From the NCBI GenBank assembly GCA_030770535.1, contig JASVEC010000023.1:558001-622000 (forward strand): a DNA stretch of 64,000 nt, given 5' to 3'. This document shows, piece after piece, positions 53,348 to 64,000 of this stretch. The notes under the pieces are model-generated. The model did no database searches. It had not been told where the DNA came from and saw nothing but the letters and a program-made list of their open reading frames with translations. Source of the DNA: Batkoa obscura (taxonomy: Eukaryota; Entomophthoromycota; Entomophthoromycetes; Entomophthorales; Batkoaceae). The position numbers were made by a program, and so were the translations under genes. Every line of letters starts with the position of its first letter. The stretch's first letter is position 1.

Positions 53348-53705
53348 ATTCGATATGATAATTGACTATTTGTATTTAATTTAAAAGTGGGCTTATGCGA
53401 GTCCTAGTTGAAGTTTAAAGAAATAATATTTTCTATTGTTGATATAAAAATATATACAAGTATTATACTATTTTCTTAAAAAATAAAAAATAACAAATAT
53501 TAAAAATTAATCAAATGTGAAATTTGGTTTAATAACAACCAATCATAAGCTTTGATCTTTTATCTTACTAATTTAATTTAGGAAATTAATTTCTTCAATA
53601 TATTGACATTATAGAAAAATAAGTAAAAAACATTTCATATCAATTAAACAAAAATTACTTTTATTCAAAAATTATATTTATTTATAAATAAACTCCCTAA
53701 TGATC
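53348..53705. other. spacer between same-strand genes
   Basis: 360 AT-rich bases. It contains the promoter of the small membrane protein and the 3' end of DPH1. Confidence 0.55.
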
Positions 53706-55618
53706 TTACACCACCTTACGACCACAACACCCACCTTCTTCTTTTTTATTTTTACTTCCACAACATCCATTATCCTCCTTATCTTTCTCACTCGTCTTAT
53801 TCTTTGTACTTAGTACTTTCTCATTCTTCTTATTTCTATTTTTATTTTTTAAATGATTATTATGATTTGGTGTCCAATTTCCTAAAGATTCATTAGCATA
53901 AAAGTCCATTGGATAAACATCTTGAAATTTAATATTATCTAAAGCAACATTAACTTCATAAGGAGTTAATAAGGGCTTATTAAATGCATAACCCCAATCA
54001 ATACTTAACCGAGGACAAGCTATTTGAACAAAACTAATAATTAACAAAATCAAAAAGATTAATTAGTTGACTAATAGTGTTATAGCTGTTAATACTTACA
54101 CATCAATATTTTCAAACTCATTTAATTTGGTTGGAAAGATTTCAGATAATAAAATAATACTATAGTTTAATCCCTTATCTTGAATCTTCTCTTTCAATGC
54201 CTAGAAATAAAACATTATCAATTAAAATCTCTACTATAGAAAAATCCTTACTTCTAAAACTCGATTACTACCCTGTCTACCAAGGGTACCTAAAATGATA
54301 CCAAAATTTTTGGCTTTTTTGCTTTGTTGGATTGCAAACTCTCTTATTTCATGCATTTCACTATGGTTATAATATTCTCTAGTAAATTTTTGATTATATG
54401 GGTCATATCGATAAGCTGGTAAATCAGGATTAGCTATCATAGCAGCTTCTAAATGAAACCGACCATCACCTAGGTAGCTAGTATTTTATGGAAGATATTA
54501 GAATTGTATTAAATTACTAGGAAGAGGGCATATTACACTTACATCAATGCATCTTGTGAGTTAATTTTTGGTGCCGTACAACCTAATATTTCACCAGGAC
54601 TTAATGGTTTACTTTGTGGTATTAAAATTTGATAATTTTTAGAAAGTAATTGATATGAAGCCTAATTATTATTTTAAAAATAAATAAATAATAATAATTT
54701 GATGGTTTAATAATAAACGTTGATAAAATACTTACTTGTAAAGCAGTACCAAATTGAATTGTACCTACTAAGGCTAATTTACTACCAACTTCAAAATTAT
54801 ATTCTACAGTATCAATGAAATGTTGGATATTAATACTGATATCAACAAAGATGTATAATGTCTTTATACTAGTAATATCAACAGGAACTAATAAATTTTT
54901 AAAATTAGAATATAGAATTTAATAAAATAAATTAACAAAAATGAAATGAAATATTTTAAATTCATTTACCTAAACAAGAATGTCCATAATGTAATAAAAA
55001 ATCACACTTTAATGCTTTAGCTGTGAAATCATCTACACAACATGCACCATAAGTTACATCCCCCATTATTACTGTCTTTACGTTACAAAATCTAGTTAAA
55101 TATTTAAGTTAAATATTTCTTATTAAGAGCTATTTTTTATTTACCTTTCCAATATATCCGCTATAGTACAAGCAAACATTAATATACCTTCAGGGAATTG
55201 TAAAGCCACTATAAAGGATAGGGATTAGTTTTTTGATATTGATAATAATAAACTAGTTTAATAAGATATATATGTATATTATTACCTTTTGTAGCTCCAA
55301 ATTTTTTAATTTGCCAAATACTCTTGTGAATTTCAAAGTTATAATTGGAAGGTAACTAATTTTTGTCAAATTGATTACTATTTTTTAAATTTTTTATTAA
55401 ATAAATAATACATACTTGTTTTATTGCCATATTTAACAACTCATCATTTAATATATCTTCTGGTATTTGGTTCCATAATCGACGGTTACTAGCTCGAGAT
55501 TTTGGAGCGGTGGCATTATCTATTAGGAATTTTTTAAAATGATCTTTTTCGTATTGGCTACTATCTAGTATCTACCTTCAATATCTTCTATCCCTTTTTT
55601 GATTGTTGTCAAATCCAT
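53706..55618 (-). CDS. DPH1: 2-(3-amino-3-carboxypropyl)histidine synthase subunit 1
   Basis: Eight 3' exons join cleanly: 55355..55286, 55208..55145, 55091..54970, 54887..54736, 54661..54543, 54477..54252, 54200..54100 and 54033..53706. DPH1 with DPH2 makes the radical-SAM-like 4Fe-4S enzyme for the first step of diphthamide synthesis. All three cluster cysteines are present, in [19 protein letters not shown] and [51 protein letters not shown] and [18 protein letters not shown] are also diagnostic. The tail is Lys-rich with a Cys-rich end ([16 protein letters not shown]). The N-terminal exon reads [20 protein letters not shown], ending at 55416. The only nearby ATG (55618) leads into it through a GTAGATACTAG that is too short to be an intron, so the true start is uncertain. 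Confidence 0.9.
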
Positions 55619-55841
55619 TTATTTATTTACTTTGATTGAATAAAAATAGTAACTGGAAATTTCAAAACTAAAATTCCTAAAAAAATGAATTGCAAAAAAA
55701 GGAACTTAAGTCCCAAAGTCCTAAAATAAAGCTGCATAAATGAAGTTTATTTTGGATTTTTAGATTCATTCAAATTCAATTTTTAGAAATCAAATTCATT
55801 CTTTAACCAAAAGTTAAAAAAAGTAAAACAATAATCAGACT

Positions 55842-56457
55842 ATGTCAAGTGTAAGTATAATTATATACCGCATATTCACGGTTTTAGCAAAATCGTTTTC
55901 AAAACTCAACACTAAAAAACCACAACTTCAAATTTCAAATAACCAAGCTATCAATCTCATTGAAAAATCCACTCACAAAACAACAAATGCTAATCTCATT
56001 TCTCTATTTATTAGTTAATCCCCGTCAATCCCAAACCCTTTTTACAAAATTTAACTGGAAAAGCCGTAGTAGTCAAACTCAAGTGGGGTTTAGAATACAA
56101 AGGTTTTTTAACTTCGGTTGATTCTTATATGAATTTACAAGTAAGCATTATTAGTAATAATTGATTTATCTACATGGTTATTGTTTCTACTTGTTTTTTA
56201 TTGTTAATTTTAATTTTATTTTTTTATTTTTATTACCTATTAATATTTGAATTTTTATAGTTAAACTCAGCTGAAGAATTTGAAGATGGAATAGGTGCTC
56301 AAGTTGGGGAAGTATTGATAAGGTAAAAAGTTGAATTTTTTATCTCGGAATGTGTATTAATAATTTTATCTTAATTATTAGGTGTAATAATGTATTATAT
56401 ATCCGTGGAGCTGATGAAGAATTAAAAGAAGAAGTTAAAGAAGAAGCCATGGAATGA
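55842..56457 (+). CDS. SNRPF: small nuclear ribonucleoprotein SmF
   Basis: Four exons (55842..55850, 56015..56140, 56261..56322, 56382..56457) give 90 residues. SmF is one of seven Sm proteins forming the ring on spliceosomal snRNAs. Exon 1 codes only M-S-S. Then [40 protein letters not shown] (Sm1) and [19 protein letters not shown] (Sm2, with the RNA-binding RCNN) follow human SmF almost residue by residue. The first intron is 164 bases, long for this window. It is divergent from DPH1, with about 220 bases between the two start regions. Confidence 0.95.
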
Positions 56458-57627
56458 AAAAATAATTTTTTTTGAATTGTTAGTATAAATAAATGGCAGT
56501 TATTTGAAAATTTAATATTTGACTTTATTTTTTTGAAGTTTCTAGTTTTAGATATTGATAGGAATCTAAGGTAAATTAAGTTATTTAAATTCAAACAGGT
56601 GCCTTTATTTAAAAAATTGGGACAAATAAAAAGAGTATATTAATTAAGGTTTATTTTATTTCATAATTTACAAATATATAGTACATAAGGTAAGACAAGG
56701 GTATCTATAAAAAAACAAGCAGGTTAATAAGATGCTTACATAAAATCAAAATAAGAGTAATAAAATAATTTCAGAATCATTATACTCGTCAATAAACTCC
56801 AGCAACCTGGGCGTTTTCAGCGGATTGACAGATTAAATTAAAAATTTTATTTCATCATGCTATTGTTATCATAGATCAGATAAAAAAACCACTTACCTAT
56901 TAGTTTTTACTGATAGACCGAATATAAATGATTTTTTGTACAATCATTGATATATGTGGAAAAACTAAAGAAATGAAGATTAATAAGTGACACTAGATCA
57001 TTGTTTTGTTAACATTTAAAAGAACTCAGGGCTTCTTAGAGATAGTTGGTCCATCATTTATTTTTATAAAAAATATCAAAACCGGTATGTTGTTGGATCA
57101 TCATTGGGATTTTAATGAAATTTTTTTATTAAAGTAGTTAATAGTTTACTTACAAATTCGATTCAAAAAGTGATTTTCTATGATAATGAAACTTTCAAAT
57201 TTATAAAAATTTTGAGAAAAAAATTTTCTTACAAATCGGAGAGAGCCAATCAATGGTCGATTCTTAAATTAAGATCCCATTAGTAAGGATTTGAGAAATC
57301 CAGCTTAATTATTTAAATATTTAATACTTTAAACGTTATCAGAAAGAATAATAACCTATTAAAAAAATCAAGAATAAAAAGAATACATTAAAAAGATATT
57401 AAAAATTTATTAATAAAGAAATTTAAATTAGATTATTTATCGTTAATATATATACTATAAAAAAATAAAAAAATATAAAATTGATTATTGACCATTCAAT
57501 CAATCAATCATTCTCGTCCTTATTCCCAATCCATCGTACATCCAATCCTTCTTTTTCAGTGCCAAATATCTTATTAAATCCTCAAATAATCAATAACATA
57601 CTCAATGCTGTTTATTCCATTATATCC
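56458..57627. other. convergent intergenic region
   Basis: 1.2 kb of AT-rich DNA between the 3' ends of SmF and the Bem2-like gene. No gene or repeat is recognised. Confidence 0.6.
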
Positions 57628-60600
57628 TTAATGTTCCCCTTCCATTGGTTCTGTAATGGTAATCATTGTATCATCATGGCTTTCTTCCACTTCTGCCTCC
57701 ACATCAAATAACCAATGGTATTGTAATATTAAATTTTTAACTAAATTTTGTTGATGACCTAAATTAGCCATAGATAAAGCAAAGCTGGACTCACTTGGTG
57801 GTGGTCGAAAGATAGTGGGACCAAATACAATAGCTAAATTAGTTGCATACATATGATTTGTTTCTTCAAAATCGGTGACACTAAGAGGAAATAACGAATA
57901 ATTAAGTTATTGTTTACATATTAAATTTAATCAAAACTTACTGTTCCAAATGTTCAATTAATGTTTTTAAAAAGATGTAATTTTGTTCTGGTAATTTTGG
58001 TAACACATCTTTAATTGCAAATAAGCGCTCATCATAATCTTCAACAGCTAAATTCATTATTAATACCTTTTAAATTAATATTGAAATAAAAAAATACTTA
58101 CTAACAGCACTAATAAAACTATCATACAGTTCGTAAGTAGCTATAGGTTCTGGTAGATCTCTTAGATATTGTTTTAAGGTACATGCAACTACATTAATAT
58201 CTCCCCATTCATCTTGTGTTAAATCCATACTTTCGGAATCTAATTGAAAATACAATTAATATTATATCCCATTAATCATTCATTCTAATTTAAATCTTAC
58301 CTTCATCAAATGCTTTACATAAAGCACTAATTCTTGAAGCTGAGCCAGGTACTCGATAGATACCTACCTCATCTAATCCTCTTTTTTCAACTTCAGCAAT
58401 ACATTTTTTTACTACTAATGGTAATTCTTTATCTTTCATAACTTTACTCAATTCAACACCAAACACTAATAAAAAATAATACATTAAAATCTCAGTTCAT
58501 AATAGATACAAATAAAAATTTAAAAAAAGTTACCTGAATTCCTTGATTTTGCTGTAACAATTGAAGTAGAATTATCTTCTTCATTTAATGAACTTAAATC
58601 TTGAGCTAATAAAGTAACTCTTCTAGCTGCTGCTTGTTGAGCTGCTACATTGATTACATGTACCCATTCATCCATATCCACTTTATCTAAACATTGAATT
58701 AAATATTCCCCTCCTTCCTCAGTAATAATTCGAATAACAAAATCCCTTTTTGTATAACCTTCATCCACGATAGTAGTTGAATTAATGAGCTTAATAACAT
58801 GCACTGGTTTTTTGGAAGTAATACTTGAAAATTTCGAAAGTGATAAAGAAGTATCACCTGAAGATTGAACGGTTTTATAGAGGGAGGCCATTTTCATCAA
58901 TTCTTTTGTTTTTGCTTTACGAACTTGCTGTTCTTTTTGTTGTTTATCATACAACTTAGCTTGTTCTTGTTGTTTTTTTAACATTTCTAATTGATGAGCT
59001 TTCACTTCTCGCATTACTTTTTCCCTTTCTCGATTTTCTAATTTTTGTTTTTCCAACTGTTCACTTACAATAGTTCCAAAAATTCGTCTAAAAGAACCGG
59101 TTCCTGTGGCATAATGATAGATACTAGTGGCATAGTTCGAGTGTGTATTACCATTTTCTGCAGATGCTATTTGTTTGACCATTACCCAATCCGGCTTCTT
59201 TAATGCTTCTAAACCAGACAATAATTTCATTGTATCAAAACCTTTACGGTTAGGTGGATTAACTGTAGCTATACCGACCCATTCTGTAAAACATTGTAAC
59301 AACTTATAGATAACTGTTCTCTTTGAAAAATTTAATATGGATGTTGAAGCTGCTGAATGGTCTGGTAAAGATCTTATAATAGAACAAATACTTTCAAATA
59401 CATAACCTACACAAGGAGTTACAATTTCAATTTGTGGTAGATCTTCTTCAAGTGTACGTTCAATAGCCTCAATTAATGGGTTTAAATCATCAATTGGTAC
59501 ATTATATTTTGATGCGATTTCATTCCAAGCTCGATTGAAACACCTACTCTCTGGACTAATTAAACCACTTAATAAACCTCTTTCAACAAAAGAAGGTAAC
59601 TGATAATTTTTTAGTAATTTTTCAATTTCTTCTTGAGGCAATGACATTAATTCAGCTAATAATTGATAATGGGAGCTAGCTAAATCTATCATTTTTCTTC
59701 GACAAATAATAACCATTTTAATTAATTTAATAATTCTTTCAATTCTTTCTTCTATTTTTAATTCAATTGAAACTTGTTGAATAGCCCACGTTCTTATTTT
59801 ATCTCTAAATTGCCAAAGATCAGCAATTGGTCTTGGAAATAAAGATACTAACACTCGATCACAAGTTAATGAAGTTTGATTTTGATTTTGAGTAGAATTA
59901 TTAGTGGAATTTAATATAGTACATCTTCTTCTACAATTCTCCAATAAACTAAATATATCTGAAATTGCTGTTTCATCTTCTGAATAGGACAATGGTTTAC
60001 TTGAACTTAACCATGACCAATTACTTATACTTTGTGCTTCTAATAACGAACTACTTAATAAATAATCTTTAGGGGTAGCTTTTTTAAGCATTGGTGCAAT
60101 AAAATGATGAAAAGCATCTAATAATTGATTTTCAGTATATAAATCTAAGTCCCATGAAGATACTTGGTATGGTACTGATGCAGTTGCAGCTAATAAATTT
60201 TCAGTAGAACCAGCAGGTGAATTCATTAATGCATATGGTGTACGAAATACAGGTTCATTTCTTTCTTCTTTTACTTTATTACCTGAACTTACAATGGGTG
60301 TTAATGAACGTGTTTCACATAAAATATGTAATTCGGAAGCAGCTTCTGAAATGGATTTATCTAATATATTACTCATTCTTTCACTTAAAGAATGTAAAAA
60401 GATAAATATTAACTCTAATAAATCAGGAGAATCAAGGAAATCATGAAAATGATAAGTAATCCAAAATTTAAATATATCTAATATTTGAGCTTCTTCTTTG
60501 ACACTTTGTTGAAATAGATCTTCACTTGGTTTGGAATTCGTCATAACTTTTGACAAAGATTTATTAAAACACTCTTTTAATAATTCAAATAATCTTTTTG

Positions 60601-63600
60601 GTGTTGTTATACTTCGAAATGTACAAAAAAAGATTTCTCGGTATTCTTCACTATCAAACTTTAATAAATTAGATCCTCCATATAATGGATTTTCTTTATA
60701 ATTTAATAAATAAGGTGAATATTGATTCAATCCATAAACTAGTATTTCTACTAATTCTTCAATTTTACCAGAACATACTTGAACTTCAATTAAATTATCA
60801 TTAATCGTCGAATTTCCTAATGAAAGATGATTTAAATCTTCTAATGGATCTAATAAAAATAAAAATTAATAATTGAATATTAAAATATAATAAACTGTTA
60901 AATAGTTATTATAAAAATTTACCTTGAGCCGATTCCTTTTTTGGTACTTTAAATAAAATTAAAGAATGGTCTTTAACTAATAAGAGGGATTCTTTTAAAG
61001 CTCCCAATTTACTCAATGCTAATTTATTGTCATAATTATCAAATTGATTGGAACTCACTTTTCTAGCGGATTCTCTTGAAACTGGACTTGAATAAGCAGA
61101 AACAGGAACTGATTGGGTACGTTTTCTAAATAACCCATTTTCATTATTATTATTTCCAGCTCCAAAATTACTATTGTCTAAGCCAATGTTACTATTATTA
61201 AGTGGAAAGTGAGAGGAAATTAAATCAATAAATAAAGGTGAATTGGGTAATGATTTTGGAAATTTTAAAGACACAATTGCTGAGATTAATCGGGATGGAT
61301 TTTTTTCATTAGTAATATAATCATCTACAAAGGACATTTCACAAATTAAAGATCTTTTGTGTAAACTTTCTTGAAGATAATCCGATCCGATTTCACCACC
61401 AAATGAACCTTGATCTTTATTATTTGTTGAACTTATACTTTTAAAATAATCAAAATAAACTTTTTTAATTTTAAATGGACACGTTGTATTTTTATAAGCT
61501 TCATGACTTAAAGAATATGGCCATTGACTTTGTAATGCTTGGGCAATCGAATAAACTTCATGAAACCCATTAAATTCATATCGCATCCCATTTTGTTCAT
61601 TAAAATTATCGACTTGGCTATTTTTTTTCACCACTTTCAAAACAAAATGCTTTAATGCTCCAAAATAAGGTATAATGAATTTAGTGGGTGATCTTTTAGC
61701 ACTTGGTTCTTGCAATAATACCATACATTTAGGTGGATTCGGTTTACCTGGATGTAAAGGTGAATATAATCCCAAATCTAACAACACAGGTACCCATCGT
61801 TTAGTTACTAATTTAATTAATCGCTTATCTACACTTCGCCAAGTTTCACTTAACCTAGTAACTACTGGAGAACAAATAGCAATTGCAATAGCTATCCATG
61901 AAGTCATATCACCTAAATCACGCGCCATATGGCCCACTTGAATCCATTGATTTAAAATAGCTGCTCTACGAGAGGGTGCTGAAGAAGGAGTTGCAAAAAA
62001 TAAATGATGATAAATCAATTTAGTTAAAAAATGATGTTTTGGTGAAGAATAAGAAAATATATTAAGACCACTATTAATTAAACCTAATATTAATTTTGGA
62101 TCCCCTAAGCTTTCTGAATATTTACCGATCACTTGATAATGAAAAGCATATAATTGTTGAGCTAATTCCTGTGGATCCATTTTCAAAAATACGGAAGGTG
62201 TTAAACCAGTTTTTATTAAAGATGATAAGTTGTTTTGATTAACTTCCGCTATTCCTGGATCTGTTGGATTTGGGCTATCTAATACTTCATTTTGTAAATG
62301 TTCAAATTTGGTTTTTAAATTGGTATAAATTGATAATAAATTAAATCTTGATTCAATTGATATTAAATTTTGTTTTATGAAACTTTCTAGATTAATAAAT
62401 GTATCTTCACAAATAATAAAGGAACTTAATGATAACCAAGCAGCAATAAATTCAGCAATTCTTAAATTAATTTCTTGATCTTCACTTGTGAAATCAACTT
62501 CATTTCTTGGAAGTAATTCTCTATAATGTTTTAACATATCCAATATAGCTGATGAAGTAGTGAATAAAGGATAAGTGAATAAAAATACTTCACGGTAATT
62601 CGTTCCATTTTTATATGTTTTGGATGCAAAAATAGCTTCATGAATAAGTGCGTCAACGGTTCCAGATTCTATAATAAATCTAGATAAACTATGAGCATTT
62701 TCTGATGCACAATTAAAGAGTAATTCTGGATGTGAATCTAAAGTAGAAATTTGTTTCGATTGGTTAGGATCGACAGTTGATAATGCTTCTGAAGTAAAGG
62801 ATGCACCATCGCCTCTAGAAAATGAAGAATTCATTTCATTCATCATACTTTCATCTGGTAAAGACATTGGAAGTACTTCAGAAGCTGGTAGTTCTTTTGA
62901 AGCAGATAAACGAGACGTCCATGCTAATTTAGATTCTGAATTTGGAGCTACAAAAAGTCTAGTTGTCCTTACTTTATCTAAAATAAAAAGTTGGAAAGCT
63001 TGGACTTTTCCTGATGCTAATGGGGTAGAATAATCGTTTTGTGGAGTAAGTGTAGATATCGATGAGGCGGAAGAATTAGTATGACTAAACATTGGATTAC
63101 GACTAGAACCGTTACCTGTATTAAATACTGTCGATGAAGCATCAATGACGTCACAATCCTTCAATTTGTACGTTGCATGATGTTTCCATTTTGTAAATGA
63201 ACCTTTACTAGGATCCATCTCTTCATTTAAATTTCCAGGACTACCAATTTTTAAAGCATCATTAACCGCATTAAAAATACTCGTACGATTGTTACGAATC
63301 CATCGTCTTTTAAATACCATTAAAAGTTCATCAAATATAAGTAAACAGGTATATCGTTTAAATTTAAAATGCAAAACATCCACCTCGGTAAAAATATCAC
63401 CATAAACATATTTTTCTGATAGTGGCTTAGAAGTCCTTGTTGATGAAAATAGGAGTGATCTTGCATTAGAATCGAATGTGGCGGGAATTAAGGGCATACC
63501 AGTGGACGAAGGACTCCTTGAAGTTTTCGAAAAGACACTTGATGGGGAGGAAGATAGAGGGGAACTAGAACCAAGGCTACTAGTTGAAAAAGCAATTGAA

Positions 63601-64000
63601 TTACGTACTTCCGCTTCGGTCGGTGGTTTATAAAATGAAAGTTTAGCACCAAGTAAAGTAACATAGTATAATTTCCAGCTTCTCGTTAATGTATTAGTAA
63701 CTGAACCAGGTATCATATCCACCTTTTTATTTAAGTAACCTTCTTTAATGATTGATGTTGAACTTTCATGTTTATTTTTACTTGTTAATTTTGCTAATGT
63801 ATTTTCTTCGGCATTCGAGCTAATAGAATTAAGGCTTTCCAAGCTATAATTGGCGTTTCCAAGTTTAATTGCTAAATTGGATTGACCACTTGAAAAAGAG
63901 CGATCGGCATATTGAACGCCATTAAAGGTGTTTACGGAAGAAGTTGAATTTTTGCGGTTATAACTCAACTCACCTTCTTCTGGTAAGTCTTCCAATCTTG
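57628..64000 (-). CDS. BEM2: Bem2-like RasGEF/PH/RhoGAP protein (5' partial)
   Basis: Seven exons can be read: 64000..60923, 60849..58534, 58465..58301, 58239..58102, 58047..57942 and 57880..57628 as the last, with small adjustments possible at the 3' ones. The frame is open through the right edge, so the start lies outside. The order is: a PH-like part (IKEGYLNKKVDMIPG, RSWKLYYVTL), a second PH part ending FVAPNSESKLAWTSRL, a RasGEF-N type helix bundle (VDALIHEAIFASKTYKN), a RasGEF-like domain (HFLTKLIYHHLFFATP, RRAAILNQWIQVGHMARDLG), then a second RasGEF-N-like part, a Lys/Gln/Glu coiled coil, a PH domain (DEWVHVINVAAQQAAA) and a RhoGAP with the arginine finger in VGIYRVPGSASRI and NLAIVFGPTIFRPP. 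This is the architecture of Bem2, a GTPase activator for Rho/Cdc42 in polarised growth. The RasGEF part may be non-catalytic. Confidence 0.86.

Noticed and set aside
63993-63995. Start codon of the Bem2-like gene inside the window
   Set aside because: The codon at 63995 is TTG, and the frame stays open to the window edge, so the true start is outside.
600-64000. CRISPR array, plasmid origin, phage or bacterial operon
   Set aside because: No regularly spaced palindromic repeats or prokaryotic gene arrangement. Introns and the gene content are eukaryotic.

Overview
The window is nuclear DNA of a fungus. Coding exons are interrupted by many short, mostly 45-80 base introns with GTAAGT/GTAAAT-type donors, TAG acceptors and in places a TACTAAC-like branch site. 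The three standard stops are used, and the gene set is eukaryotic: gamma-tubulin, SmF, Mak11, NSE2, DPH1, DPH6, ETFA and a Bem2-like RasGEF/RhoGAP protein. The DNA is strongly AT-rich. A full-length CHFR-type ligase, a PRXL2-type peroxiredoxin and a homeodomain gene together suggest an early-diverging filamentous fungus such as a Conidiobolus-like zoopagomycete. That placement is inference.

Layout: 0-0.6 kb is the 3' end of gamma-tubulin. From 2 to 19 kb the region is accessory: a two-CAP secreted protein, an LTR plus a decayed transposase, several MITEs, three paralogous secreted proteins with 33-residue 'ADV' repeats (two with long Asn-Gly-Gly tracts), an orphan Beclin-like exon, pirin and a secreted tyrosinase. 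From 19 to 31 kb lie Mak11, a dead S28 peptidase, a dead alpha/beta hydrolase, a sphingomyelinase-like protein, DPH6, ETFA and NSE2. From 31 to 38 kb three CHFR-like RING ligases lie together. A divergent homeodomain factor follows at 40 kb. From 41 to 46 kb the DNA is gene-poor, with hydrolase pseudogenes, five MITE copies and an LTR nested inside one MITE. From 47 to 52.4 kb there is a trio of PRXL2-like genes around a tRNA-Leu. From 52.7 to 64 kb there is a small predicted mitochondrial membrane protein, DPH1, SmF and the Bem2-like gene, whose 5' end runs off the window.

Most striking are: a MITE family of about 98 bp with 15 recognisable copies, GGGGATGT-type ends and 4-bp A/T target duplications; three expanded gene families (ADV-repeat secreted proteins, CHFR-like ligases, PRXL2-like proteins), two of them with near-identical patches that look like recent gene conversion; and a conserved GC-rich inverted repeat at the same distance upstream of two CHFR-like genes. 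DPH1 and DPH6, which act at the first and last steps of diphthamide synthesis on elongation factor 2, are both present about 26 kb apart. No prokaryote-style operon, CRISPR array or cargo system is visible.

Exon joins were worked out by eye from splice signals and family similarity; protein names come from remembered family sequences, not database searches.
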